Positions 24,671-32,998 of a stretch of DNA of 38,150 bases are shown here, in pieces. How positions within the stretch are numbered: the stretch's first letter is position 1; the number at the start of each line of letters is the position of its first letter. The position numbers were made by a program, and so were the translations under genes. The notes under the pieces are model-generated. The model did no database searches, was not told where the DNA came from, and worked only from the letters and a program-made list of their open reading frames with translations. Origin of the DNA: Deinococcales bacterium (GTDB taxonomy: Bacteria; Deinococcota; Deinococci; Deinococcales; JAAFIG01); the NCBI GenBank assembly GCA_025352125.1, contig JANXTZ010000070.1, forward strand, positions 1 through 38,150, written 5' to 3'.

Positions 24671-24676
24671 AGTTTA
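24671..24676 (-). promoter_or_regulatory. -10 box of the 303-aa secreted protein gene
   Basis: TAAACT on the minus strand, 7 nt before the ATG. The intervening GTAAGGG could alternatively act as a short SD if transcription began earlier. Confidence 0.5.
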
Positions 24677-24733
24677 AACAGCTTTTCGTTAGAATTTGAT
24701 GCAATTGCTGAACTCGAGATGAGTATTTTGGTT

Positions 24734-25513
24734 TCAACTCATGACCGTTCCACCATCAATGTTTAAACCCTGTCCGGTGATGGCGGCGGCTTGGTTTGAT
24801 GCCAGAAACACCACCAAGTTTGCCACCTCTTCGGGCGTCACCATTCGACCCATTGGCACGTCTTTGACCAGGCTGGCAATGGCGTCCTCTCGAGAGCGTC
24901 CCGTTTTTTGCATGATGTTCTGCACGGTTTGCTCGACCATTTCGGTGCTGACCCAACCAGGACAGACGGCGTTGACGGTCACGCCTGTTTTGGCGTAGTC
25001 GAGTGCCACCGAACGCGTCAAGCCCAGCAGCGCGTGTTTGCTGGCATTGTATGCCGCGCTGTAACGCAAGCCGTGTTTGGCGGCAATGCTGGCAATGTTG
25101 ATCACGCGTCCCCATTTTTTTTGCGCCATGTCCTCTAGGGTCAGTTGCATCAAGCGCATGGCGGCATCGACATTGATCCGTTGGATTTTCGTCCACAACT
25201 CGAGGCTGGTGTCAACAAATTTCACGCCTTGGGTGATGCCTGCGTTGTTCACCAATATGTCCACGCCACCAAATTCTGACGCTCGAGCTTCCAATTCCTT
25301 TAAACTGTTGTCGTCAAGCACGTCACAAGGGACAGCCAAAGCCTTGACGCCCAATTGTTGAAGCTCGAGTTGAAGTTGCTCGAGTTCGTTCACGCTACGG
25401 GCACTGACGATCAGGTTCGCGCCAGCCCGTGCCAGTTCGAGTGCGGTGGCGCGTCCAATGCCTCGAGATGCGCCGGTGACCAGCGCTGTTTTACCACTCA
25501 AATCAATTTTCAC
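24734..25513 (-). CDS. Short-chain dehydrogenase/reductase (FabG / 3-hydroxybutyrate dehydrogenase-like)
   Basis: A 259-residue classical SDR. TGASRGIG (13-20) is the dinucleotide motif, NNAG begins at 89, and the catalytic set is Ser142, Tyr155 and Lys159 (YNASK). The sequence around 193-200 (PGWVSTEMV) and the end AAAITGQGLNIDGGTVMS match the FabG/3-hydroxybutyrate dehydrogenase group. An Arg after the first glycine motif (SARS, 38-39) suggests NADP use. It overlaps the upstream quinone oxidoreductase by 4 bp (ATGA), so they form an operon. The substrate is not determined; a 3-oxoacyl or 3-hydroxyacyl compound is likely. Confidence 0.88.
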   Translation of the reverse strand: MKIDLSGKTALVTGASRGIGRATALELARAGANLIVSARSVNELEQLQLELQQLGVKALAVPCDVLDDNSLKELEARASEFGGVDILVNNAGITQGVKFVDTSLELWTKIQRINVDAAMRLMQLTLEDMAQKKWGRVINIASIAAKHGLRYSAAYNASKHALLGLTRSVALDYAKTGVTVNAVCPGWVSTEMVEQTVQNIMQKTGRSREDAIASLVKDVPMGRMVTPEEVANLVVFLASNQAAAITGQGLNIDGGTVMS

Positions 25514-26493
25514 GGTTCGATTATCACTTTACCGGTGCTCGCCCTCGAGAAGACATGCTCAAAAGCCTTTCCTGCGTCCTCGAGCTTGAAGACCTGTCCG
25601 ACAATCGGTTTGACCGCGCCGCTTGCAAGTAGTGGGGTCATGAATGCTGTGGCTTCAAGAAAAATCTCTGAAACTTGCAACAGTGGCGTGAGCCACACGC
25701 CAATCACGCTGACGTTCTTTTTCATCAACATGGTTGGATTCAGGCTTGCAGGTTCGCGGCTGGCGTTTCCAATCACCATCACCCGACCCAGAGCGTTCAT
25801 GAAAGTGGTGGCGCGGTCCTCAAAGCCGTGACCGCCCGTGACCGAGAGGTAAATGTCCACGCCGCGTTTGTTTGTCGCCTCGAGTATCAAGTCCCTCAGA
25901 TTCTCCGCGCCCGATAAAAACACGTGATCCGCACCAAGATTTTTGGCAATCTCGAGTTTTTCTGGTGTGCTGGCTACCGCAATCACTTTCAGGTTCATGG
26001 CTTTCGCCAGTTGAATGCTGGCAGTCCCGAGCGCTCCGGCGGCTGCCTCGACCAACACTGTTTCGCCATCCTTGGCGTGACCCAGCGTTTTTAAACTGAA
26101 GTAAGCCGTGTAATAACTGACGGGAAGCGCCGCAGCCTCTCGAGCAGTCAGGTTTGCAGGAATGGGCAAGATTGCGGCGGCGGGCACAACCGCATACTGG
26201 GCAAAACCACCCGCGCCAAGTGCGGCGACCATCTGCCCAAGCTCGAGGTGCGTGACACCTTCCCCAAGTTTGTCCACCGTGCCAGAAAATTCCATGCCAG
26301 GCACAAACGGCGTGCGTGCTCGAGTTAAATATTCGCCGCGAACATTGAGGATGTCGGCAAAGTTCAAACCCACACTCTGGACCTTGATGCGCACCCAGCC
26401 CGCTCGAGGTTCTGGGATTGGCATTTCGCTGATGGTCAGGACTTCTGGACCGCCAAGTTGGGTGACATTGATGGCTTTCATGGTTTCAGGCAT
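25510..26493 (-). CDS. Zinc-less quinone oxidoreductase, MDR superfamily
   Basis: A 327-residue NADPH:quinone-type reductase. The ATG at 26493 (MPETMKAINVTQLGGPEVL) is chosen; ATG at 26481 is the alternative and matches the usual MKAI start. Motifs are GLNFADILNVRGEY, PFVPGMEFSGTV, LPVSYYTAYFSLKTLG and the cofactor loop VEAAAGALGTASIQLAKAMN. Zinc-binding Cys/His residues of alcohol dehydrogenases are absent. It is the first gene of a two-gene operon with the SDR. It is divergent from the nrtR-like gene with 91 bp between starts. A promoter with TTGAAA-N17-TAAAAC or a TAGACT five nt before ATG gives a very short or absent leader. Confidence 0.85.
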   Translation of the reverse strand: MPETMKAINVTQLGGPEVLTISEMPIPEPRAGWVRIKVQSVGLNFADILNVRGEYLTRARTPFVPGMEFSGTVDKLGEGVTHLELGQMVAALGAGGFAQYAVVPAAAILPIPANLTAREAAALPVSYYTAYFSLKTLGHAKDGETVLVEAAAGALGTASIQLAKAMNLKVIAVASTPEKLEIAKNLGADHVFLSGAENLRDLILEATNKRGVDIYLSVTGGHGFEDRATTFMNALGRVMVIGNASREPASLNPTMLMKKNVSVIGVWLTPLLQVSEIFLEATAFMTPLLASGAVKPIVGQVFKLEDAGKAFEHVFSRASTGKVIIEP

Positions 26494-26498
26494 GAGCC

Positions 26499-26534
26499 AG
26501 TCTACTGTTTTATGTCTGAAAGAAATTGGTTTCA
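26499..26534 (-). promoter_or_regulatory. Promoter of the quinone oxidoreductase operon
   Basis: Minus strand: TTGAAA, a 17-bp spacer and TAAAAC, or alternatively TAGACT (26499-26504) five nt before the ATG. Either gives a leader of 0 to about 8 nt. Confidence 0.5.
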
Positions 26535-26541
26535 AGCTCAT

Positions 26542-26570
26542 TTGACTTTTAAGCATCTTGCATATATGCT
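26542..26570 (+). promoter_or_regulatory. Promoter and candidate operator of the NAD operon
   Basis: TTGACT (26542-26547) and TATGCT (26565-26570) with a 17-bp spacer. The perfect palindrome GCATATATGC (26560-26569) overlaps the -10 and could be the site for the NrtR-like regulator; that link is inference. The leader would be about 8 nt. Confidence 0.55.
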
Positions 26571-26584
26571 GCTTGCAGATAACT

Positions 26585-27328
26585 ATGAAAAACCCCAAAC
26601 CCCAAACCGAACAAGAATTCCTCGAGACTTACGACCCCAACATCTTCCCGCATCCCAGCCTCAGCGTGGATGTCGCCATGCTGACCGTGCGCCAACGGTC
26701 ACTCGAGGTACTGGTCATCAAACGCACCGAACATCCGTTCAAAGACCGTTACACGCTGCCTGGCGGCTTCGTGCATCTCGATGAAACTCTAGACCAAGCC
26801 GCAGCCAGACTTCTAAAAGCCAAAACAGGTTTGGACAATGTGTTCCTCGAGCAACTGTACACGTTTGGCAGACTTGACCGTGACCCCAGAACCCGAGTGA
26901 TTTCCGTGGCGTATTACGCGCTGGTCAACACCGAAAGACTCGAGGCGCTCGAGAACACCGACACCATCAGGCTTGCCCGCGTCGAAGTACCGTGGCTTGG
27001 CGAGGTTGGCGGCAAGGTGCAAATCAGACTCGAGAAGCAGAATCACGACCTGGCATTCGATCACGGCGAGATTCTCGGCACAGCCGTCAAACGCATTCGC
27101 GGCAAACTCGATTACGCACCCATCGGCTTTCAACTTCTGCCCGAACGTTTCACGCTGCGCCAACTGCAAGACGTTCACGAAACCATTCTGGCAAGGGGCG
27201 TCAACAAGGACTCGTTCCGCCGTCGGATGCTCGCCAGCGAACAACTGGAAGCCACAGGCGCACTCGAGAGCGGCGTCGATTACCGCCCAGCCGAGTTTTA
27301 CACGTTCAAATCACCCAGCGCACTTTAA
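26585..27328 (+). CDS. NrtR-like regulator: degenerate Nudix domain plus winged helix
   Basis: A 247-residue protein. The ATG at 26585 begins MKNPKPQTEQEF; the upstream in-frame start would include the promoter. Residues about 25-150 form a Nudix fold (VAMLTVRQRSLEVLVIKRTEHPFKDRYTLPGGFVHLDETL). The Nudix box at 61-83 keeps the Gly, Glu67 and Arg75, but all three remaining catalytic glutamates are replaced (RLLKAKTGL instead of REUxEExGU), so hydrolysis is unlikely. Residues about 165-235 match the C-terminal winged helix of NrtR regulators (FTLRQLQDVHETILARGVNKDSFRRRML). NrtR proteins sense ADP-ribose or NAD and repress NAD genes. As first gene of the NAD operon it is probably an autoregulator. 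Confidence 0.85.
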   Translation: MKNPKPQTEQEFLETYDPNIFPHPSLSVDVAMLTVRQRSLEVLVIKRTEHPFKDRYTLPGGFVHLDETLDQAAARLLKAKTGLDNVFLEQLYTFGRLDRDPRTRVISVAYYALVNTERLEALENTDTIRLARVEVPWLGEVGGKVQIRLEKQNHDLAFDHGEILGTAVKRIRGKLDYAPIGFQLLPERFTLRQLQDVHETILARGVNKDSFRRRMLASEQLEATGALESGVDYRPAEFYTFKSPSAL

Positions 27329-27339
27329 GGAGCAATAAC

Positions 27340-27798
27340 ATGCCATTACTTTTTTACGGAACTCGAGAAATCCCATACGGTTGTTTCTCCAATTTCAGCG
27401 CTCACAAATTCAAGCTCGAGAATATCGAATGGCGCACGAGTGAACATTACTTTCAAGCCATGAAATTCTTCCCGCACTGGGATCACATCAACGCCCTTCG
27501 CGCCATGCCAAGCCCCATGCAAGTTGCCAAAGCGGGACGCTCGAGAGCCAGACCTCTACGCGAAGACTGGGAAGAAGTCAAAGACGACATCATGCGAGCC
27601 GCCGTGCTGGCAAAGTTTGAGCAAAACCTCGAGATTCAAACCGTGCTGCTCGAGACTGGGCAAGAAGAACTGATTGAGAACACCACGCACGACCATTACT
27701 GGGGTTGCGGCAGCACTGGCACGGGAAAAAACATGCTCGGCATTATTTTGATGGAAACCCGAGAGATTTTACGCTCGAGATTGGAGGAGAAAACGTGA
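27340..27798 (+). CDS. NADAR (YbiA-like) domain protein
   Basis: A 152-residue protein; ATG at 27340 follows AAGGAG, which overlaps the nrtR-like stop. NADAR hallmarks are present: YGCFSNFSAHKF near residue 13, WRTSEHYFQAMKFF (31-44) with the conserved Glu35, RPLREDWEEVKDDIMRAAVLAKFEQN, and WGCGSTGTGKNMLG near the end. Family members hydrolyse N-glycosidic bonds: YbiA acts on damaged riboflavin intermediates, and other NADAR proteins remove ADP-ribose from guanine in DNA. Within an NAD operon an ADP-ribose-releasing role is attractive but not proven. It overlaps the next gene by 4 bp (GTGA). Confidence 0.92.
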   Translation: MPLLFYGTREIPYGCFSNFSAHKFKLENIEWRTSEHYFQAMKFFPHWDHINALRAMPSPMQVAKAGRSRARPLREDWEEVKDDIMRAAVLAKFEQNLEIQTVLLETGQEELIENTTHDHYWGCGSTGTGKNMLGIILMETREILRSRLEEKT

Positions 27799-28202
27799 TC
27801 TTATTTCGTCCTGTTGGACTGCACGAATTGCGCTTGATTGCCGAAAGTCAGTATTTGGCATTCCCTCCGCGTTTGCCCGACCAACCGATTTTTTACCCAG
27901 TCACGAACTTCGAGTACGCACGTCAAATTGCGGAAGGTTGGAACACCAAATACAACAATCCACCTTGCGGATTTATTACCAAATTCGACGTGAACGACGA
28001 GTATATCAAGCAATTTGAAATCCAGATTGTCGGCGCTCGAGAAAACGCAGAACTTTGGATTCCAGCCGAGAACCTAACAGAATTCAACGCGAATATTCTT
28101 GGAGAAATCACGATAGAAGCAGCGTATTACGGGGTTGGCTTTGTTGGCGAAATTGATGCAAAAACAAATCTCCCACTCGAGTTTTCGAGTAGTGAAACAT
28201 GA
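27795..28202 (+). CDS. ADP-ribosylation/crystallin-J1-type small protein
   Basis: A 135-residue cytoplasmic protein starting at GTG, which overlaps the NADAR stop; SD GGAGGAG is inside the NADAR gene. The pattern LFRPVGLHELRLIAESQYLAFPPRLPDQPIFYPVTN, then YARQIAEGWNT, GFITKFDVNDEYIKQFEIQIVG and ELWIPAENLTEFNANILGEI, is that of proteins usually annotated as ADP-ribosylation/crystallin J1. The family's reaction is not established; the name reflects an inferred link to ADP-ribose chemistry. Being sandwiched between NADAR and a nucleoside-deoxyribosyltransferase-like protein supports action on a ribosylated or nicotinamide nucleotide. Confidence 0.75.
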   Translation: MILFRPVGLHELRLIAESQYLAFPPRLPDQPIFYPVTNFEYARQIAEGWNTKYNNPPCGFITKFDVNDEYIKQFEIQIVGARENAELWIPAENLTEFNANILGEITIEAAYYGVGFVGEIDAKTNLPLEFSSSET

Positions 28203-28648
28203 AATACATCCAATGCCCAACCGAAGCCGACCCACACAACCTCGAACCAACACTGTTTCTGGCGGGTGGAATCTCGAATTGTCCCGACTGGCAGTCAGAA
28301 CTTACAGCAAAACTCGAGCGCACAAATTGGACGATTCTCAACCCGCGTCGAAACGATTTTGATGCGGGTGACTCGAGACTTGCAGAATCGCAAATTGAGT
28401 GGGAATATCGGCATTTGCGGCTTGCCAGTGCGATTGCGTTTTGGTTTCCGCCACAAACACTCTGTCCTATAACCTTGTTTGAGCTTGGCGCGTGGAGCAT
28501 GACTGATAAACCGATTTTTGTAGGAGTTGACCCAAATTATCAGCGACTTTTGGATGTCAAAATTCAAACCAAACTCGCTCGTCCCGAAGTTGTGATTCTC
28601 GAGTCTCTTACGGATTTGGCAAGTGCTTTACTGGGAGGTATTTCATGA
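28199..28648 (+). CDS. Nucleoside 2-deoxyribosyltransferase-like protein
   Basis: A 149-residue protein with an ATGA overlap to both neighbours. TLFLAGGISNCPDWQSEL at 17-34 is the nucleotide-binding loop seen in the Nuc_deoxyrib_tr_2 family. NPRRNDFD near 47 and IEWEYRHLRLASAIAFWFPPQTLCPITLFELGAWS (about 66-100) match the catalytic region, where Glu of FELG is the probable nucleophile. Such enzymes break or exchange N-glycosidic bonds of nucleosides or nucleotides. In this operon a nicotinamide or ADP-ribose-derived substrate is more likely than a deoxynucleoside; that is inference from context. Confidence 0.82.
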   Translation: MKYIQCPTEADPHNLEPTLFLAGGISNCPDWQSELTAKLERTNWTILNPRRNDFDAGDSRLAESQIEWEYRHLRLASAIAFWFPPQTLCPITLFELGAWSMTDKPIFVGVDPNYQRLLDVKIQTKLARPEVVILESLTDLASALLGGIS

Positions 28649-29259
28649 ATGTTTTTGGTGTGGTCATTCCGCAATGGTTTTGGGATTACTCAGGTTCGGT
28701 GGCAGTTGTGATTTCGTTGATCTACTTGTTTAAAAAGCAGATTGCTTATTGGCATTGGTCGAATCTTTCCGTCGTACCGTTTTTCATTCTGTTTGTGTTG
28801 CAAGGCGCGTGGTTGTTCGCAGGCTTGCAAGTCTCATACCTGATTTTTGGCATTCACGGTTTGTACTTGTGGTTTCTCGAGCAGCGCCGCGATAGGGGAG
28901 AGATACGTTTTAACGAACCCGCTTGGTATGCCGTGACCTGGGTGGTCAGTATCGCGATTTTTGGCTATACGGTGTACCTGACAGATTTCTCCAACCCCTG
29001 GAATTGGTTACAGTTTGCGATTGTCGGAATTCAATTGATTGCCAATTTTGGTACGACCCGCAAATGGACTTGGAGCTGGCTGGTTTGGATTGTGACCAAC
29101 GTCATGAGCATTGTTTACTTTTCGCACGCGCAAATCTGGGGACAGTTTGGCTTGCAATTTATTCTGATTGCGCTGTCGGTCAAAGGTTGGATGGACTGGG
29201 CAAATGATGACAAGCACCTTGAATCTCGAGGCATAAACCGTGTCGAAGCGATTTCGTAA
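28645..29259 (+). CDS. pnuC: PnuC-family nicotinamide riboside/mononucleotide transporter
   Basis: A 204-residue integral membrane protein with about seven hydrophobic segments. PnuC features are the WxxxSxxxxVIS opening (WFWDYSGSVAVVISLIYLF), NLSVVPFFILFVLQGAWLFAGLQVSYLIFGIHGLYLW with Gln and Tyr residues that line the substrate path, and the TRKWTWSWLVWIVTNVMSIVYF segment near residue 135-155, whose W-x-x-W and N residues are typical. PnuC channels move nicotinamide riboside inward, trapped by kinase action. The ATG overlaps the previous stop (ATGA) and follows GGGAGG. NadR, which would phosphorylate the substrate, is encoded immediately downstream. Confidence 0.93.
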   Translation: MNVFGVVIPQWFWDYSGSVAVVISLIYLFKKQIAYWHWSNLSVVPFFILFVLQGAWLFAGLQVSYLIFGIHGLYLWFLEQRRDRGEIRFNEPAWYAVTWVVSIAIFGYTVYLTDFSNPWNWLQFAIVGIQLIANFGTTRKWTWSWLVWIVTNVMSIVYFSHAQIWGQFGLQFILIALSVKGWMDWANDDKHLESRGINRVEAIS

Positions 29260-30226
29260 CGGTCTGGTGGTTGGGAAGTTCGCGCCGCCGCACAAGGGGC
29301 ATCAGTTGTTGCTCGAGACGGCATTTAACCAGTGCGAGCATGTCACGGTGTTGGTGTACTCAAATCCAGATTTCGTGGGTATGCCATCAAAAACTCGAGC
29401 TTTCTGGATTCGTGAACTCTACCCGAATGTAACAGTCTTTGTGCCAGAAAATGTTCCGCATAACAATGCGAATGATTTTACCCAGCGCGAATTTGTCAAA
29501 GCGTTTCTCGAGGATCAAAAGATTTCAGTTGATGCGGTGTTCACCAGTGAAAGTTACGGTGCTGGTTTTGCGGAGCATCTTCAAGTCAAGCACGTGCTGG
29601 TTGATCTCGAGCGCTTGCAAATCCCAATCTCAGGAACTCGAGTCCGGGAAAATGTTCATGCGAACCGTGGAAACCTTGATCCAAGAATTTACAGGCATTT
29701 TGTGCAAAAAGTGGTCTTCATGGGTGCGGAAAGTACGGGAAAAAGCACGCTGACCGAAGCCTTGGCGAGCAAGTTTCAAACCAATTATGTTGCCGAATAT
29801 GGGCGAGAAGTCTGGATGCAAAAAAATGCGTTGCTCGAGCTATCGGATTACGTGGACATTGCCAAACATCACCGAGAACTCGAGAATGCAGCAATCCTCA
29901 AATCGAACCGATTTTTATTTGTGGACACCAACGCCATCACAACCATGTTCTGGTGCTATGCCTACGAAAGTGCTGGACTGCCAGAACTCACAAGTTTGGC
30001 TCGAGCCGCCGAAACCCGTTACGACCACGTTTTTGTCTGCAATGACGACATTCCATTCGTTCAGGATGGTTGGCGCGACGATGCGGTGTGGCGCTCGAGG
30101 CAGCAAAGTTTAATTTTGTACGATTTGACGGTTCGTGGCGTGCCGTACACTTTGGTTAGCGGTTCGCTCGAGAAACGATTGGCGCAGGTGGAAAAGGTGT
30201 TGGATTCTTGGTCGGCGCAGGTGTAG
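29240..30226 (+). CDS. nadR: Bifunctional NadR: NMN adenylyltransferase and nicotinamide riboside kinase
   Basis: A 328-residue two-domain enzyme without the DNA-binding HTH seen in enterobacterial NadR. GTG at 29240 is chosen because GKFAPPHKGH (12-21), the NMN adenylyltransferase motif, must be near the N-terminus; it overlaps pnuC by 20 bp. PISGTRVREN (129-138) is the second adenylyltransferase motif. GAESTGKST (162-170) is the Walker A of the ribosylnicotinamide kinase, and FVDTNAITTMFW contains the acidic Walker B-type residue. Together they turn imported nicotinamide riboside to NMN and NAD. The lack of an HTH fits with regulation being done by the separate NrtR-like protein. The 3' end overlaps a convergent lipoprotein gene by 71 bp. 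Confidence 0.94.
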   Translation: MSKRFRNGLVVGKFAPPHKGHQLLLETAFNQCEHVTVLVYSNPDFVGMPSKTRAFWIRELYPNVTVFVPENVPHNNANDFTQREFVKAFLEDQKISVDAVFTSESYGAGFAEHLQVKHVLVDLERLQIPISGTRVRENVHANRGNLDPRIYRHFVQKVVFMGAESTGKSTLTEALASKFQTNYVAEYGREVWMQKNALLELSDYVDIAKHHRELENAAILKSNRFLFVDTNAITTMFWCYAYESAGLPELTSLARAAETRYDHVFVCNDDIPFVQDGWRDDAVWRSRQQSLILYDLTVRGVPYTLVSGSLEKRLAQVEKVLDSWSAQV

Positions 30227-30974
30227 GAATATTTGAAGTTTGCCCGAACAAAAACCATTTCAAACCGTCTGGAATGCCATTGGTGCTGATGCGGTAATCG
30301 GTGTAATTGAAAATTCCTTTCGAGACAATCTCGAGCCAGACCAGATTCCAGCCTGTTTTGAGGTTGAGGTTGGCTTTGAACGCGCCTTTGAACAACAATC
30401 CGCAATCGGCTGTGATTTTGGTGTCCGTGTCCGCATAGGCATAAGCGGCAAATTTTGACCCAACAGGAACGGCGCCAAGATCATAATGCGCCAAAGCGCT
30501 GGTGTTGGCGGCAATCAATTGGGTTTGGGTTGGCGTGTTGGTGTCCCAAAACAAATCCAGGTAGACCAACGCAACGTTTGCGTTGCTGGGAGTCACCTGA
30601 ATGCTCGAGCCGTAGCACGGAATCTTGCCAATTATGTTTTTGGCACTCTCGAGCAGGAGTTCAAGATCAGATTTTGACGGAAGTTGGGCGTTAAAAGACC
30701 CATTTGGTGCGACTGGGAATTCGCCAAGGGTGGCGGTGTTGTCAAACAGCGCCGAACCAACCAGGTTGTTTTTGACCATGCGAAATTTGAGCAAACCCGT
30801 TTTTCCAACTTCCCAGTTTTCAATATTTCCTTTTAAAACGGGGGTCGGTTCCAGGCTGGCGTTTAAACTCGGGTCAACTTGATCCGAGAAATTACTGCAA
30901 GAAACAAGCAGCAATAAAACGCTGGCTGCCAAAACTCGAGTTCGGCTTAAAAAGTCCCTCACGAATTTACTCAC
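30156..30974 (-). CDS. Lipoprotein of unknown function
   Basis: A 272-residue putative lipoprotein with core [13 protein letters not shown] and lipobox LVSC. The GTG at 30974 overlaps the lepA stop by 8 bp; GTG at 30962 (MRDFLSRT...) is an equally reasonable start. The mature protein has two or three beta-rich modules ([51 protein letters not shown]) and a Pro/Thr-rich C-terminal tail ([15 protein letters not shown]). I do not recognise the family. It is downstream of lepA in the same orientation and may be co-transcribed. The last 71 bp are antisense to the end of nadR. Confidence 0.7.
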   Translation of the reverse strand: MSKFVRDFLSRTRVLAASVLLLLVSCSNFSDQVDPSLNASLEPTPVLKGNIENWEVGKTGLLKFRMVKNNLVGSALFDNTATLGEFPVAPNGSFNAQLPSKSDLELLLESAKNIIGKIPCYGSSIQVTPSNANVALVYLDLFWDTNTPTQTQLIAANTSALAHYDLGAVPVGSKFAAYAYADTDTKITADCGLLFKGAFKANLNLKTGWNLVWLEIVSKGIFNYTDYRISTNGIPDGLKWFLFGQTSNIPTPAPTKNPTPFPPAPIVSRANR

Positions 30975-32760
30975 TGCTCGATAGGACTGCCAGGAACGCC
31001 TCTTGCGGCACTTCGACAGTGCCAATATTTTTCATGCGGGCTTTGCCTTTTTTCTGTTTGTTCAACAGTTTTTTCTTTCTCGAGATATCGCCGCCGTAAC
31101 ACTTTGCCAGCACATCTTTGCGGTATGCCTTGACGGTTGCCCTGGCAATAATCTTGCCGCCAATCGCGGCTTGAATCGGCACGGCGAACATTTGGCGCGG
31201 AATGACTTCCGCCATTTTCTCGACGATTTTGCGCCCAAGCGGGTCGGCTTTGTCTTTGTGACAAATGATCGCCAGCGCGTCCACAATGTCACCGTTGACC
31301 AGAATACCGACTTTCACAAGGTCGCCCTCGCGGTAGCCAATCTGTTCGTAATCCATGCTGGCATAACCCCTGGACAGACTCTTCAAGCGGTCATGAAAGT
31401 CGTAGAGCACCTCACCGAACGGTACCTCGTAATGCAGTTCGACACGTTTGCCGATATACTGCATGTCTTTCATCACGCCACGTTTTTCGACCAGCAACTG
31501 CATGGTGTTGCCAACATATTCCTCGGGCAGAATAATGCTTAACTTAATGTACGGCTCTTCGATGGTGGTGACGCGGTCCATTGTTGGTAAACCTGATGGG
31601 TTTTGCAAAAAGTAGGTGCTGCCGTCGGTCAGGTTTATCTTGTAAATCACGCTGGGTGCGGTGGCGATCAGATCCATGTCGAATTCGCGCTCGAGCCGTT
31701 CTTGCACCACTTCGGCGTGAAGCAGTCCCAAAAATCCACAACGAAATCCGAAACCCAACGCCTCGGAGGTTTCAGGCTCGAAAGTCAACGCCGCATCGTT
31801 GAGTTGCAGCTTCTCGAGCGCCTCACGGAGTTTTGGGTATTCGGCGGTGTCGGTCGGGTACAAACCGCTGAAGACCACGGGTTGCGCGGGTTTGAAGCCT
31901 GGGAACGGCTCGGCGGTCGGACGGGCAAAACCGGTGACGGTATCGCCAACTTGGGCGTCATGAATGTCTTTGATGGCAGCCGTGAAAAACCCGACCTCGC
32001 CAGCCTCGAGCACCTCTGAAACCTCGAGCGCGGGTCGGAAAATACCGACCTTATCGACTTCGACGACTTTGCCCGTGTTCCACATTTTGACCTTGTCGCC
32101 GCGTTTGATGCTGCCCTCGAGCACCCGCACGAACGGGATCACGCCCTGGTAGGCGTCAAAAACCGTGTCAAAAATCAGGGCTTTCAGTGGTTCGCTGCTC
32201 TTGCCGCTCGGTGGCGGAATGCGTTTGACGATGGCTTCCAGAATCTCGTGGACACCGATGCCAGATTTGGCGCTGGCAAAAATCGCGCCGTCGGCAGGAA
32301 TGCCAATCACTTCCTCGAGTTCGCGGGCTGCGCCCTCGGGGTCGGCGGCGGGCAGGTCAATTTTGTTGATGACCGGAATGATCTCGAGGTTGGAGTCAAT
32401 CGCCAGGTAGGCGTTGACAATCGTTTGCGCCTCGACGCCCTGCGACGCATCAACCAAAAGCAGCACGCCCTCACAGGCGGCAAGAGACTTGGAAACTTCG
32501 TAATTAAAGTCAACGTGCCCTGGCGTGTCAATTAGGTTTAAAGCGTATTCTTGACCGTCGTCGGCTTTGTACGCCAGACGAACCGGCGTGGCTTTGATCG
32601 TGATACCACGTTCACGCTCGAGTTCCAGCGTGTCAAGGGTTTGTTCGCGTTTGTCACGGTCGGTCATTGCGCCCGTCAACTCGAGAATCCTGTCCGCGAG
32701 GGTACTTTTGCCGTGGTCTACGTGGGCGATAATGGAAAAATTTCTGATTTTTTCAAACAT
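30967..32760 (-). CDS. lepA: Elongation factor 4 (back-translocase LepA)
   Basis: A 597-residue translational GTPase. GTPase motifs are AHVDHGKST (G1), RERGITIKA (G2), DTPGHVDF (G3) and NKIDLP (G4). Domain 2, an EF-G-like domain III, and the LepA-specific C-terminal domain are present; the C-terminus [38 protein letters not shown] is diagnostic for LepA. It acts on ribosomes in stressed or initiating states. Length is typical. No strong SD is visible before the ATG; a TTGACC lies about 50 nt upstream. Confidence 0.97.
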   Translation of the reverse strand: MFEKIRNFSIIAHVDHGKSTLADRILELTGAMTDRDKREQTLDTLELERERGITIKATPVRLAYKADDGQEYALNLIDTPGHVDFNYEVSKSLAACEGVLLLVDASQGVEAQTIVNAYLAIDSNLEIIPVINKIDLPAADPEGAARELEEVIGIPADGAIFASAKSGIGVHEILEAIVKRIPPPSGKSSEPLKALIFDTVFDAYQGVIPFVRVLEGSIKRGDKVKMWNTGKVVEVDKVGIFRPALEVSEVLEAGEVGFFTAAIKDIHDAQVGDTVTGFARPTAEPFPGFKPAQPVVFSGLYPTDTAEYPKLREALEKLQLNDAALTFEPETSEALGFGFRCGFLGLLHAEVVQERLEREFDMDLIATAPSVIYKINLTDGSTYFLQNPSGLPTMDRVTTIEEPYIKLSIILPEEYVGNTMQLLVEKRGVMKDMQYIGKRVELHYEVPFGEVLYDFHDRLKSLSRGYASMDYEQIGYREGDLVKVGILVNGDIVDALAIICHKDKADPLGRKIVEKMAEVIPRQMFAVPIQAAIGGKIIARATVKAYRKDVLAKCYGGDISRKKKLLNKQKKGKARMKNIGTVEVPQEAFLAVLSSSE

Positions 32761-32984
32761 GTTTTGCTTTCAAATAAAATCTAGAGTTTGGGTCAAAGAT
32801 GCTCCCAATTCGTCAGGCTCGAGAAGTGTACCATTTTGGCGGGGAATGATTGGTGTGTTTTGCTCAAATGTTGGTGTCATTGTCGTGTGGCTTGCTGTGA
32901 TTGGGTCAAAACCTCGAGTTGACTGAATGCGAGCGAGCCTTGGGTTTGTAATCGTTTCGACACACGTCCAATCCGTTTCGCGCC

Positions 32985-32990
32985 TAGAAT
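32985..32990 (+). promoter_or_regulatory. -10 box of the membrane-protein operon
   Basis: TAGAAT lies 8 nt before the ATG at 32999, with no SD, giving a leaderless or 1-2-nt leader transcript. A -35 is unclear. Confidence 0.55.
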
Positions 32991-32998
32991 CTTTTGCA

